Positions 15,636 through 24,645 of a DNA stretch of 64,000 nt are shown in pieces; positions within the stretch are counted from its first letter, which is position 1, and every line of letters begins with the position of its first letter. The position numbers were made by a program, and so were the translations under genes. The stretch is from Bradyrhizobium diazoefficiens (lineage in GTDB: Bacteria > Pseudomonadota > Alphaproteobacteria > Rhizobiales > Xanthobacteraceae), in the NCBI RefSeq assembly GCF_016616425.1, contig NZ_CP067101.1, positions 4,030,001 through 4,094,000 on the forward strand. The letters are read 5' to 3'. The notes beneath the pieces are model-generated. The model was not told the origin of the DNA. It was given only the letters and a program-made list of their open reading frames with translations, and ran no database searches.

Positions 15636-16826
15636 ATGACCACGCATCCCTATGACGCGCTGATGGACATCACCGCACGGCCCAAGGCCGTGTTCGTCCG
15701 TGGCGCCGGCTCCTACCTCTGGGACGACGGCCGCAAGCGCTATCTCGATTTCGTGCAGGGCTGGGCCGTGAACTGCCTCGGCCACTCCCCACCCGCGGTC
15801 GCTGACGCGCTTGGCGCACAAGCCAGGCGGCTGCTGACGCCAAGCCCGGCTTTCTACAACGAGCCGAGCCTGAAGCTGGCGCAAACGCTGGTCGCTGGCA
15901 GCGCCTTCGACCAGGTGTTCTTTGCCAATTCCGGCGCAGAAGCCAACGAGGGCGCGATCAAGCTCGCACGTAAATACGGCAGCCTGCACAAAGGCGGCGC
16001 GTTCGAAATCATCAGCTTCGAAGGCGGCTTCCACGGCCGGACGCTGGCGACGATGTCAGCCTCGGGGAAGAAGGCATTCGAGCCGCTGTTCGAGCCGAAG
16101 GTCGCAGGATTCAAGAAGGCGAAGCTCAACGACATCGCCTCGGTCGAAAAGCTGATCAACGACAACACCGTTGCGGTCATCCTCGAGCCGATCCAGGGCG
16201 AATCCGGCGTGTGGCCCGCGACCGATCAGTTCCTGCAGCAGTTGCGCGCGCTCACCGAGAGGCACGGCCTGCTCCTGATCTTCGACGAGATTCAGACCGG
16301 CATGGGACGGACCGGCAAGCTCTTCCACTACCAGCACACCGGGATTGCGCCCGACATCATGACGCTCGGCAAGGGTATCGGCGGCGGCGTGCCGCTCGCC
16401 GCCCTGCTCGCGACCGAACGCGCCTCATGTTTCGAGCACGGCGACCAGGGCGGCACCTTCAACGGCAACCCGATTATGTGCGCGGCGGGACTGGCGGTGC
16501 TCGAGGAGGTCAGCAAGCCGGACTTCTTGAAGACCGTCACGGACACCGGCCTGCTGCTCGAAAGCGAGCTGCAGAAGATCTCGTCGCGGCATGGCCTCGG
16601 CGGCGTACGGGGGCGCGGCCTGCTGCTCGCGCTCGACCTCAAGCTGCCGATCGCGCCGGGGATCGTCGCGCAAGCGTTCGAGGCCGGCGTGCTCCTCAAC
16701 GCTCCGCAGGTCGACACGCTGCGCTTCATGCCGGCGCTGAACGTCACGAAGACAGAGATCGCCGAGATGATCGATTGTCTCGACGGGATCTTGACGAAGG
16801 CCGGCGCGGCACGGCGGGTGGCGTAA
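15636..16826 (+). CDS. argD: Acetylornithine aminotransferase-type class-III transaminase
   Basis: A 396-residue PLP-dependent class-III aminotransferase. The Lys Schiff-base region is [19 protein letters not shown] (Lys about residue 247), preceded by [18 protein letters not shown]; the phosphate-binding region is [20 protein letters not shown]. Length and motifs fit acetylornithine/succinyldiaminopimelate aminotransferases, especially the beta-proteobacterial ArgD type. Rhizobia usually carry another argD beside argF, so this may be a second isoenzyme. AAGGAG lies 6 bp before the ATG. The upstream arginine attenuator supports a role in arginine biosynthesis. Confidence 0.8.
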   Translation: MTTHPYDALMDITARPKAVFVRGAGSYLWDDGRKRYLDFVQGWAVNCLGHSPPAVADALGAQARRLLTPSPAFYNEPSLKLAQTLVAGSAFDQVFFANSGAEANEGAIKLARKYGSLHKGGAFEIISFEGGFHGRTLATMSASGKKAFEPLFEPKVAGFKKAKLNDIASVEKLINDNTVAVILEPIQGESGVWPATDQFLQQLRALTERHGLLLIFDEIQTGMGRTGKLFHYQHTGIAPDIMTLGKGIGGGVPLAALLATERASCFEHGDQGGTFNGNPIMCAAGLAVLEEVSKPDFLKTVTDTGLLLESELQKISSRHGLGGVRGRGLLLALDLKLPIAPGIVAQAFEAGVLLNAPQVDTLRFMPALNVTKTEIAEMIDCLDGILTKAGAARRVA

Positions 16827-16898
16827 CACAGTGTGATGACGATGCCGTCGTGCGTAATGCGCGGCGGCCTCCGCCGTTTCGAACCCTGGCGAGCCGTA

Positions 16899-17666
16899 TC
16901 ACATGACACGATGATGGTGATGCGGCATGTCGCGAAAGACGCGAAAACGATCCTTTAGGATCTTTTCGCATTCGCAGGCCTCCTGACGCAGCCCGGCCAT
17001 GTCCCGGATTCGAATGGCGCCACGCGAGCCCTCGATGATGCCTCGTGCCTCGAAGTCCGACAGTGCCTTCGACACTCCCGGCCGCCTTACGCCGAGAGCC
17101 GACGCAATCATCCCATGGGTCACCGGAACGCGATCGCTGCCGATGCGATCCTGGGCGAGCAGTATCCATCGGGCTGCACGCTCGGAGATTTCGTGCCGGG
17201 CATTGCACAAGGCAATCTGCGCATTGAGCGCGATCAACAATTGCACGTATCTGAGCAGATGCTCGCGTGTCGCCGGGCTTTGCTGCAGAATGTCGCGAAA
17301 CGCGCCGGCTTCGATGCGCAGCGCACTTCCGGCAACACGGACCACGCTTCGCTGAACCGTCTGCATCGTACCGAGCACCAGCGACACGCCGACAAATCCG
17401 AACTTGCCGACGACCGCTACTTCAACCGGTCCGTCCCTGGCGGTTCGGACCAAGCGCGAGACCACACCGGACTCGATGAAGTAGGCCGCATCCGGATAGC
17501 GCAACGCATCCTGAAGAATCTCGTTTCGCTTCAGCGGGACGGCCTTCAGGTGCGGCCGCAACAACGCGAACTCCGCCTCGGGCAAGGTCGCCAGAATCGC
17601 GTTCTGAACCGTAAACGGCGCCGCACTGACACCACGGACGGGTTTCGATATCACCGGATCGAGCAT
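16899..17666 (-). CDS. Crp/Fnr-family transcriptional regulator
   Basis: A 255-residue protein with an N-terminal cyclic-nucleotide-binding-like beta roll (about residues 22-140) and a C-terminal winged helix-turn-helix (about residues 170-230; HGMIASALGVRRPGVSKAL is the HTH). It lacks the N-terminal cysteine cluster of FNR, so it is not an FNR-type oxygen sensor; the ligand is unknown. The C-terminal tail ends in a His run. It converges with the argD-like gene and lies 169 bp downstream of the trehalose synthase gene on the same strand. Confidence 0.85.
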   Translation of the reverse strand: MLDPVISKPVRGVSAAPFTVQNAILATLPEAEFALLRPHLKAVPLKRNEILQDALRYPDAAYFIESGVVSRLVRTARDGPVEVAVVGKFGFVGVSLVLGTMQTVQRSVVRVAGSALRIEAGAFRDILQQSPATREHLLRYVQLLIALNAQIALCNARHEISERAARWILLAQDRIGSDRVPVTHGMIASALGVRRPGVSKALSDFEARGIIEGSRGAIRIRDMAGLRQEACECEKILKDRFRVFRDMPHHHHRVM

Positions 17667-17835
17667 GTCCTGAAAGGCCTTCGATCTGAAATCGGCACCA
17701 CGGTCGCCTCCAGGGTCGAAGCGACGCTCGTCGCGAAACTAGCCTTCGATCCCAGCGCCGCATTGCGGCATAGTAGCGCAGGCGTCAGGGATGGAGCTGC
17801 GACGGGCGAATTGCCCGTCATGCCGGGATCACGCG

Positions 17836-20121
17836 TCAACCGCCGGCCTGCTTCTTTCTCGACGGCGGAGACCAAACTGTCCGCGCCCCTGCTGCCTTGG
17901 AATGTGCGCTCTCGCCGGATTCGGTCAAAGCGAGAATCCGTTCGCGCGTGCGACTTCGCGCGGCATCGACCAGCATGGTGCCGGCCCAACGATAGACGTT
18001 GTTTTCCTTGACCTGCTGCCGCATCAGCTTCATCCGTTCGATCTGCTCCTCCAGAGGCATGGTCATCGCACGCTTGATGGCGCCGGCGAGCTCCTCGGTG
18101 TCATAGGGATTGACGATCAATGCTTCCGACATCTCGCGCGAAGCCCCGGTGAAGCTGGAGAGAACCAGCACGCCGGCGTTGTCATCGCGGGAACTGACGA
18201 ATTCCTTCGCGACGAGGTTCATGCCGTCGTGCAGGCTGCTGACGACGCAGACGTCGGCGGCGCGGAACAGCTTGAACACGTCGGTCGATTCATAATGCCG
18301 CGCGACCAGCCGAATGGGCGCTTGTCTCGCTCCATGGCGGGCATTGATTGCATCCGCGAGGCTTTCGGCTTCGGACTGCAGTCGGGAATAGGTGTCGAGC
18401 TTGCTCCGTGTCGGGGCGGCGACCTGAATGAAGGCGATTCGTCCTTCCCAGGACGGATCACGCGTCAGAAGCGCGTCGATCGCCCTCATGCGGTCGGGAA
18501 TGCCCTTGGTGTAGTCGAAGCGCTCGATCCCGACGATCAGCTTCGTATCTGCCGTGAGATCGAACTGTTTCAAAACATCCGCGCGGCACTCACCCTGCGC
18601 GGGCACACCCGCCAGCGCGCTGGGCGGCCATTCGATCGAGATGGGATAGGCGCGAATCTTCGTCTCGTGGCCGCCAAGGCTGACAGCCTGCACCTCACGA
18701 TCGATCCGGCTCTCCACGAAACGATCGACGCACTCGACGAAATTGTTGCAATGGAATTGGGTGTGAAACCCGAGAATGGTGCTCCCCAGCATACCCTCGA
18801 TGATCTCTCGCCTCCACGGGCAGATGCTGAACGTCTCGGCGTTGGGCCAGGGAATGTGCCAGAAGGAAATGATCGTCGCCTTCGGCAGCCGTTGGCGGAT
18901 CATCTTCGGAACCAGGGCGAAATGGTAGTCCTGCACCAGGACGACCGGGTCCTCGGTTCGCGCCTCGGAAACGACAGCATCCGCGAAGCGCTGATTGATC
19001 TGCTGATACGTCCGCCAATCGTCGATCCGGAACGATGGCCGCACGAATACGATATGACATAACGGCCACAGTCCTTCGTTGGAAAAGCCATAGTAGTAGC
19101 CGTCCTGCTCGGCCTCGGAGATCCAGACGCGGCGCAGCGCATAGGCCGGGGCGCCTTCCGGGACCCTGATCCTGTCATTCGCATCGACGGTCTCCCGGTC
19201 CGCGCTGCCGCTGCCATGCGCGATCCAGGTGCCGCCGCAGGCACGCATGATGGGCTCGAGCGCGGAAACGAGACCGCTGGCCGGTCGCTGCACGATGATC
19301 CCGTCACCCGACCGGTTGTGGATATAGGGCTCACGGTTCGACACGACCAGGACCTCAGCGCCCGGCAGCACACCGTGAAGCAGTTCCTGAAGCGCCTTGG
19401 GCGTCCAGTCGATCTGGTGCGCCAGGGTGAAATCCTCGGTGCGCCGCAACAGCTTGTGAATCTGGCGGTCGAGCGCAGAGCCGGTCGCCGGTGGACGCCC
19501 CGCCGCGGTACCGAGGCGCACCTCGTCAACCGCACGCCGGAGCGAGCTCATCCAGCTCCTTAGCATCAGGACGGCAAATATGATGGTGCCCACCGTCAGG
19601 ACCAGCACGGCGCCGGCGAGGGAGGCCAGCAGATAGGCCAGAACCTGGCTCGAGCGCGCGCTCGCAAAGCTCAGGTCGGTCAGGATGACAAGGTATGAGC
19701 GACCCTTGGTGCTGCTGACCGGAAATGCCGCGACGAGAAGCCGGCGTCCGCCGCTGGCGATGTCGGAGAAGCTTTCGTTGTCGGATTTTGCGATCTTGTC
19801 GCAGCCGAAACTCGCCGGCATTTCGGGAGTCGGCGCGATCAGCGCTCCCGCGTGGCTGCAGAAGCCAACCGCCAGAATCTTCTTGTCCTGCGCCACGCGT
19901 CCGAACAGGTCGCTCAGCCGATCCCAGGATTGATCCTCGATGTCACGGTCGAGAAAGGGCTGGATCGCATTGAAGACCAGCCTCGACCGCGCCTCGACAT
20001 CGCTGCGCGACCATTGCTGAACGATTCCTCCCGTGAACGGGGAGATACCGAACGCAACGATCAGAGCAACGGCGATGCCGAAGACGCCGAAGCGGAGAAA
20101 ATCCCTGAACCGGAACGGCAT
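17836..20121 (-). CDS. otsA: Membrane-anchored trehalose-6-phosphate synthase with an extracytoplasmic sensor-like domain
   Basis: A 761-residue protein, about 300 longer than ordinary OtsA. Residues about 10-30 are a transmembrane helix, about 31-158 a periplasmic domain (two cysteines, FCSHAG and FGCDK), about 161-188 a second helix, then a short linker. Residues about 255-735 are a GT20 domain ([78 protein letters not shown]). The expected reaction is UDP-glucose plus glucose-6-phosphate to trehalose-6-phosphate. The two-helix front end resembles sensor kinases. It follows two DUF5985 genes 4 bp downstream. Confidence 0.85.
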   Translation of the reverse strand: MPFRFRDFLRFGVFGIAVALIVAFGISPFTGGIVQQWSRSDVEARSRLVFNAIQPFLDRDIEDQSWDRLSDLFGRVAQDKKILAVGFCSHAGALIAPTPEMPASFGCDKIAKSDNESFSDIASGGRRLLVAAFPVSSTKGRSYLVILTDLSFASARSSQVLAYLLASLAGAVLVLTVGTIIFAVLMLRSWMSSLRRAVDEVRLGTAAGRPPATGSALDRQIHKLLRRTEDFTLAHQIDWTPKALQELLHGVLPGAEVLVVSNREPYIHNRSGDGIIVQRPASGLVSALEPIMRACGGTWIAHGSGSADRETVDANDRIRVPEGAPAYALRRVWISEAEQDGYYYGFSNEGLWPLCHIVFVRPSFRIDDWRTYQQINQRFADAVVSEARTEDPVVLVQDYHFALVPKMIRQRLPKATIISFWHIPWPNAETFSICPWRREIIEGMLGSTILGFHTQFHCNNFVECVDRFVESRIDREVQAVSLGGHETKIRAYPISIEWPPSALAGVPAQGECRADVLKQFDLTADTKLIVGIERFDYTKGIPDRMRAIDALLTRDPSWEGRIAFIQVAAPTRSKLDTYSRLQSEAESLADAINARHGARQAPIRLVARHYESTDVFKLFRAADVCVVSSLHDGMNLVAKEFVSSRDDNAGVLVLSSFTGASREMSEALIVNPYDTEELAGAIKRAMTMPLEEQIERMKLMRQQVKENNVYRWAGTMLVDAARSRTRERILALTESGESAHSKAAGARTVWSPPSRKKQAGG

Positions 20122-20125
20122 GGCT

Positions 20126-20395
20126 TCAGCGCGACCGATTCTTGACTGTGATCGCAGCGATGATCAGCGCAAACATTGCAAGCCTCAGCAGGTAGAACAC
20201 CGGCTCAACCTCATTGGAAACGTGAGTGAACCCGAGCGCAGCACGGGTAATGGTATCGATCGCGAACGCCAGGGCGAACAGCAGGAAGAAGACATCGGAA
20301 GTCTGGCGCCAGAACTTCACGAAGAACAGCGTCGTCGCGAACGAAGCCATCGCCACCGCACCGGAGAGGACCATCGACAGATTGTTCGCAATCAT
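20126..20395 (-). CDS. DUF5985 small membrane protein (second of pair)
   Basis: An 89-residue protein with three predicted transmembrane helices (about residues 5-27, 33-54 and 65-84; MIANNLSMVLSGAVAMASF at the start). It belongs to the DUF5985 group, as does the upstream neighbour. Its ATG overlaps that neighbour's stop by four bases, and the trehalose synthase gene starts 4 bp after its own stop. The tight order suggests the two small membrane proteins form a complex that anchors or signals to the synthase. Function unknown. Confidence 0.75.
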   Translation of the reverse strand: MIANNLSMVLSGAVAMASFATTLFFVKFWRQTSDVFFLLFALAFAIDTITRAALGFTHVSNEVEPVFYLLRLAMFALIIAAITVKNRSR

Positions 20396-20655
20396 TCGGT
20401 GTCCCAGATCAATCCGTAGAGAAGCACGGTCATTGCGATCAGCGCAACCAGCAAACGCAGCGACGACAGGTCGACATCGGGCAGAATCACCTTGTCGAGC
20501 ACCAGGATCACGTTGTTCACCGCGAGCCCGACAAAGCACAGCCCGCTCCACAGCAGCAGCCGGTATTTGTTCAGACGGTAGGCGCCGAGCAGCATCCCCG
20601 CACAAACCGCCGACGTCGCCGCGCACAGCCCGTAGATAAATGAGGCCATCGTCAT
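20392..20655 (-). CDS. DUF5985 small membrane protein (first of pair)
   Basis: An 87-residue protein with three predicted transmembrane helices (about residues 5-25, 30-52 and 64-82), beginning MTMASFIYGLCAATSAVCAG and ending in the soluble tail LIWDTE. Its start codon shares one base with the upstream stop (TGATG) and its end overlaps the next gene. Starts at 20655 or 20649 are both possible. It is a paralogue in topology, though not closely in sequence, of the following gene. No biochemical role is known. Confidence 0.75.
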   Translation of the reverse strand: MTMASFIYGLCAATSAVCAGMLLGAYRLNKYRLLLWSGLCFVGLAVNNVILVLDKVILPDVDLSSLRLLVALIAMTVLLYGLIWDTE

Positions 20656-21029
20656 CAGCCCTTCCGGAACTTGAAGGCATCGGCGAAGGAGCCGATCCGG
20701 CGAGGTTTCGAGTGGACGATGTTCGTCACGGGAATGAGATGGCGCGAGTACACCTCCACGAGTTGTTCGATCAGCGCCCGGTTCTGTTCGGGCACGCCTT
20801 CGAGGCGGTAGATGTCATCGACGCAGGACAACAGTTCGGAAGCACAAAGACGGCTCAGGGCCTCTGCGGCTTCGGCCTTGCTGATGTAGAGCCGCTCCGC
20901 GAGCCGCGTAGCGCTCCACTGCGACCGGGGATCGGATCGAATGAGAAGAAGCGCTTCGATCTGTGCCACGGAATCGATCCGCTCCAAAATGAAGCCGCGC
21001 AATTCGTCGGAAACGTACTGATCTGCCAT
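20655..21029 (-). CDS. Winged-helix-like protein heading the trehalose synthase operon
   Basis: A 124-residue soluble protein beginning MADQYVSDELRGFILERIDS. Residues about 20-75 read as a winged-helix domain (SVAQIEALLLIRSDPRSQWS, ATRLAERLYISKAEAAEAL), then a short C-terminal tail. It is the first gene of a four-gene unit with two DUF5985 genes and the OtsA-like gene, all joined by overlaps or 4-bp gaps. A regulator or adaptor for the membrane complex is possible. The frame stays open upstream to 21281 without coding character, so 21029 is the start. Confidence 0.7.
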   Translation of the reverse strand: MADQYVSDELRGFILERIDSVAQIEALLLIRSDPRSQWSATRLAERLYISKAEAAEALSRLCASELLSCVDDIYRLEGVPEQNRALIEQLVEVYSRHLIPVTNIVHSKPRRIGSFADAFKFRKG

Positions 21030-21066
21030 AGCGAGGGTACGAGCATTACATGTCGTGACCGGAAAC

Positions 21067-21094
21067 GTTCCACGAGCGTATCCGTCGACGTTCC
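21067..21094 (-). promoter_or_regulatory. Two GGAAC boxes upstream of the trehalose synthase operon
   Basis: On the minus strand GGAAC occurs at 21094-21090 and 21071-21067, 38-65 bases before the operon's first ATG. GGAAC is the -35 element of EcfG (general stress) promoters in Alphaproteobacteria, and trehalose genes are typical targets. I do not find a convincing CGTT -10 element at the standard 16-17 bp spacing, so this is only a hint. Confidence 0.25.
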
Positions 21095-21099
21095 CGAGA

Positions 21100-21270
21100 C
21101 TAGTTGTTGGCGTCGGCCTTGGGTCTCTCGGTGTTGCACGCCAGACAAACCGATCGCACCACCATGCGTCCTGCGACCGCGCGTCGCTCGTGCAGATGTG
21201 GCGTCCTCGTCGCACAGGCTGCGCAGTGCGCCTCCGGGTGCCTGAATTCGATCTTCGCAGTTTTTGACAT
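21100..21270 (-). CDS. Small cysteine-pair (zinc-ribbon-like) protein
   Basis: A 56-residue basic protein beginning MSKTAKIEFRHPEAHCAACA. It has CxxC at about residues 16-19 and a second CxxC (CLACN) at about residues 42-45, the layout of a minimal zinc ribbon. A run of G residues (GGGGGC) just before the ATG can serve as ribosome-binding site. The frame is open further upstream without similarity. It sits 70 bp upstream of the trehalose synthase operon on the same strand. Function unknown. Confidence 0.6.
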   Translation of the reverse strand: MSKTAKIEFRHPEAHCAACATRTPHLHERRAVAGRMVVRSVCLACNTERPKADANN

Positions 21271-21440
21271 CTTGCCCCCAAGCCAGACCGTCAACATCCC
21301 CTCGCCACGACCACGATCGAATCGTGGCGTCCCCGGGAACGTGATGCGCTGCGAAGGCGGGCGCAATCCTGAGTAAGGCACGATTGGTCCGATACCGTAC
21401 CGAGAATTCGGCCGGCTTTGTGTCCTTGGGTTACCGCCTG

Positions 21441-22415
21441 TCAGGGCTTCAGGATCGACGCCCCCGTCGTCTTGCGGCCCTCGAGATCGATATGTGCTTT
21501 TGCGGCGTCCTTGAGCGCGTAGGCGTGGTTGATCGGAACGTGGAGCTTGCCGTTGATGACGGCGGCAAACAGCGTGTCGGCGCCTTCCAGGAGCTCGGAG
21601 CGCGTGCCGATGTAGTCGTTGAGCTTCGGTCGCGTCGCGAACAGCGAGCCGTGAGTGTTGAGCTCGGCGATCGAGAACGGCGGCACGGGCCCCGAGGCAT
21701 TGCCGAAGGAGACGAACATGCCGCGCGGCTTGAGGCAGGACAGCGAGCCCGGGAAGGTCGCCTTGCCGACGCCGTCATAGACGACGTCGCAGCCTTCGTT
21801 GCGGCTGATCTGCTTGACGCGCGCAACGAAATCCTCCTCGTTGTAGAGGATGACGTGGTCGCAGCCATTGGCCTCGGCGAGCTCGGCCTTCTCGCGTGAG
21901 CCGACGGTGCCGATGACGTGCGCCCCGAGCGCCCTCGCCCATTGGCAGGCCAGGAGGCCGATGCCGCCGGCGGCGGCATGGATCAGCACACGGTGATGCG
22001 GCTCGACCTTGAAGGTCTTGTGCAGAAGATACCAGACGGTCAGCCCCTTCAGCATCAGCACGGCGCCCTGCTCATAGGTGATGTGGTCGGGCAGCTTGAC
22101 CAGCTTCTCCCAGGCGATGTTGCGCTCTCCGGTATAGGCGCCGAGATTGTGGTAGTAGGCGACGCGATCGCCGGGATGGAAATTGGTGACGCCCGGCCCG
22201 ACCGCGACGACCTCGCCCGAGGCCTCGTTGCCGGCGATGAAGGGCAGCCCCGGCGCCTTGTAGAGACCGGTGCGGTAATAGACATCGATGAAGTTCAGGC
22301 CGACAGCATGCTGGCGGATCCGCACCTCGCCCGGACCGGGCGCCGGCACGTCGACGCTTTCATAGACCAGGGCCTCGGGGCCTCCGACCTTGTGCACACG
22401 GACCGCTTTGGTCAT
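21441..22415 (-). CDS. qor: NADPH:quinone oxidoreductase (zinc-independent MDR family)
   Basis: A 324-residue medium-chain dehydrogenase/reductase. It has the QOR opening (MTKAVRVHKVGGPEALVYES), GNEASGEVVAVGPGV, and the nucleotide-binding loop AAAGGIGLLACQWARALGA around residue 150, and lacks the structural-zinc cysteine cluster of alcohol dehydrogenases. It reduces quinones one electron at a time or acts on enones, using NADPH. A divergent promoter region separates it from nothing recognisable upstream; pcs lies 186 bp away on the same strand. Confidence 0.88.
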   Translation of the reverse strand: MTKAVRVHKVGGPEALVYESVDVPAPGPGEVRIRQHAVGLNFIDVYYRTGLYKAPGLPFIAGNEASGEVVAVGPGVTNFHPGDRVAYYHNLGAYTGERNIAWEKLVKLPDHITYEQGAVLMLKGLTVWYLLHKTFKVEPHHRVLIHAAAGGIGLLACQWARALGAHVIGTVGSREKAELAEANGCDHVILYNEEDFVARVKQISRNEGCDVVYDGVGKATFPGSLSCLKPRGMFVSFGNASGPVPPFSIAELNTHGSLFATRPKLNDYIGTRSELLEGADTLFAAVINGKLHVPINHAYALKDAAKAHIDLEGRKTTGASILKP

Positions 22416-22601
22416 CGCCTGACCTCCTCTTCTCGCAGGCCAGCGAAAGACATCGCGGCGGCCTTGTCAACTCGACGGCCGCGGGAACGGCTAAGCGGAC
22501 GGCTTGCTGGTTTTCAATGACGTTGTCGATGCCGAGGACGATTTCGAGCGAGGTCAACGTCGGCAGCGCGGCTCAGGCGTCGGGACTGGCGACGAGGTGC
22601 A

Positions 22602-23327
22602 TCATGCAAAGTATCTTGCGAGGCGGATCAAGGCGTCGCTGAAGCTGATCCAGAGCGCGATGGCGCAGAGCACGATTGTCACGCCGGTGCCGACGTGAAA
22701 ATCCATTTCCAGCGTGTAGAGGCCGAGCAGTGCCCAGAGTGCGATCAGCGACATCGTCAGCCAGCGCAGCCGCACGACGCGGACCGGATGCAGCACGTGG
22801 AACGGCACGAAGGTCAGCACGACGAGCGCGGCCACCAGCAGCGTCGACCAGAGCGGCGGCCAGTGCAGCAGGAACAGATAGAACGCCGCCGCATTCCACA
22901 ATGCCGGGAAGCCGCGGAAATGATTGTCGTCCGCCTTCATGCGCAGATCCGCGAAATATAGTGCGCTGGTGACGATGATGGCGATGCCGAGCAAGGGAGC
23001 TGCGATCGGCAGCAGCAAGCCGCTGGCCACGATCGCATAGGCCGGCACGAAGACATAGGTGACGAAGTCGACCACCAGATCGAGCACGTCGCCCGACCAG
23101 TTCGGCTGCACGTTCTTGACGTCGAGCCGGCGCGCGATCGGTCCGTCGATCGCGTCGATGATCAGGGCGACTCCCAGCCATTGAAACATCGCCGCCCAGT
23201 GCTCGCGCACGGCCTCCAGCATCGCCAACAGCGCGATCGCCGCGCCGAAGGCGGTGAAGATGTGCACCGAGAAGGCCGCGGCGCGGATCGCGGGCGTCGG
23301 CTTCAAGGAATCCTCTTGGCTGTCCAT
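22602..23327 (-). CDS. pcs: Phosphatidylcholine synthase (CDP-diacylglycerol:choline type)
   Basis: A 241-residue integral membrane protein with about eight hydrophobic segments and the CDP-alcohol phosphotransferase motif DGPIARR...GDVLDLVVD (residues about 57-83). Length, motif variant and the ending (DALIRLARYFA) fit bacterial Pcs, which condenses choline directly with CDP-diacylglycerol. Phosphatidylcholine is a major membrane lipid of rhizobia and matters for symbiosis. Start MDSQEDSLKP at 23327 with AGAAG upstream is chosen; in-frame ATGs at 23369 and 23387 are alternatives. Confidence 0.9.
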   Translation of the reverse strand: MDSQEDSLKPTPAIRAAAFSVHIFTAFGAAIALLAMLEAVREHWAAMFQWLGVALIIDAIDGPIARRLDVKNVQPNWSGDVLDLVVDFVTYVFVPAYAIVASGLLLPIAAPLLGIAIIVTSALYFADLRMKADDNHFRGFPALWNAAAFYLFLLHWPPLWSTLLVAALVVLTFVPFHVLHPVRVVRLRWLTMSLIALWALLGLYTLEMDFHVGTGVTIVLCAIALWISFSDALIRLARYFA

Positions 23328-23454
23328 GGCTTCTGCTATCAGAATGAGGCTGGTTTGCACATCCGGCATTGCGGCGCCCGGTCGCACAATTGGTCATGAA
23401 ATCAGGCACGATCAGCAGGCTTGAATTTGCCGCGGGGCGTGTCATTTGTCGTTC

Positions 23455-24639
23455 ATGACAGACGCATCGACACTCCATGACGCCGCCGTGATCGGCGGCG
23501 GACCGGCGGGACTTGCCGCGGCGATCGCGCTGGCTCAGGCGGGTGCCCGAACCGCGCTGGTGGCGCGGCGCGCTCCCTATGTCGACAATCGCACCACCGC
23601 ATTGTTGGGTGCCTCCGTCGACCTCTTGGAGACGCTCGACGTCTGGCCCCGCTGCAAGGACAAGGCGGCCGCGCTCGAGGTCATGCGTCTCGTCGACGAC
23701 ACCGGCCGGCTGTTCCGGGCGCCGGAGGTCCGGTTCTCCTGTCACGAAATCGCACTCGACGCCTTCGGCTACAACATCGACAACCGCTCGCTGATGCTGG
23801 CACTGGAAGAGCGTGCGGCTGAGCTGCCCAATCTCGTCCGTTTCGACGACGAGGCCGAAAGCGTCATCGTCGAAGCCGACGACGTCGCGATCCGCACGGC
23901 CTCCGCACAGTTTCTCTCGGCCCGCCTCGTGGTCGGCGCCGACGGCCGGCATTCGCTATGCCGGGACGCCGCCGGGATCGAAGTGACGCGGCGCGAGCTG
24001 ACGCAGACGGCGCTGACCTTCAACGTCGGCCATACCCGGCCGCATCGCAACGTCTCGACCGAGTTCCACACGCCGCATGGCCCCTGCGTGTTCGTACCCC
24101 TGCCCGGCGACCGCTCCAGCATCGTCTGGGTCTCGGCCCCGGCTGAGGCCGAGCGGCTCCGTGGTCTAAGCGATGCGGACCTGTCGGCCGCGATCGAGAA
24201 GCAATCGCATTCAATCCTCGGCCGCATGATAGTGGAGCCGGGCCGCAACCTGTTCCCGCTGGCGATCGAACGTCCAAAATCCTTCGGCCGCGACCGCATC
24301 GCACTCGTCGGCGAAGCTGCCCATGTGGTCCCCCCGATCGGGGCCCAGAGCCTCAATCTCGGCCTGCGCGATGCCGCCGACATCGCGCGGCTCGCCGGCG
24401 AAGCCATCATTGCGGGCCAGGATCCCGGCGCGGACGAGGTGCTCAAGCGCTACGACCGCGTACGACGCCCCGACATTCTGAGCCGGACGTTTGCGATCGA
24501 TATCGCCAATCGCTCCCTGCTCAACGATTTCCTGCCGTTGCAGCCGGTTCGCGCCGTCGGCATGCACCTGCTCGGCGCCATCGGTCCGCTTCGGCGCTTT
24601 GCAATGCGTGAGGGCCTGACGCCGACCTGGCGGCGGTAA
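23455..24639 (+). CDS. UbiH/UbiF-family FAD-dependent hydroxylase
   Basis: A 394-residue flavoprotein monooxygenase. FAD motifs are visible in order: GGGPAGLAAAIALAQAGA near the N-terminus (dinucleotide-binding), VVGADGRHSLCR (the DG motif, about residue 165) and ALVGEAAHVVPPIGAQSLNL (about residue 285). The usual GDAAH reads GEAAH here. The family hydroxylates ubiquinone precursors; which ring position is served cannot be told. A TTG three codons upstream is possible, but ATG at 23455 is preferred. It converges with the AEC gene with a 6-bp gap. Confidence 0.85.
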   Translation: MTDASTLHDAAVIGGGPAGLAAAIALAQAGARTALVARRAPYVDNRTTALLGASVDLLETLDVWPRCKDKAAALEVMRLVDDTGRLFRAPEVRFSCHEIALDAFGYNIDNRSLMLALEERAAELPNLVRFDDEAESVIVEADDVAIRTASAQFLSARLVVGADGRHSLCRDAAGIEVTRRELTQTALTFNVGHTRPHRNVSTEFHTPHGPCVFVPLPGDRSSIVWVSAPAEAERLRGLSDADLSAAIEKQSHSILGRMIVEPGRNLFPLAIERPKSFGRDRIALVGEAAHVVPPIGAQSLNLGLRDAADIARLAGEAIIAGQDPGADEVLKRYDRVRRPDILSRTFAIDIANRSLLNDFLPLQPVRAVGMHLLGAIGPLRRFAMREGLTPTWRR

Positions 24640-24645
24640 GGCCGC

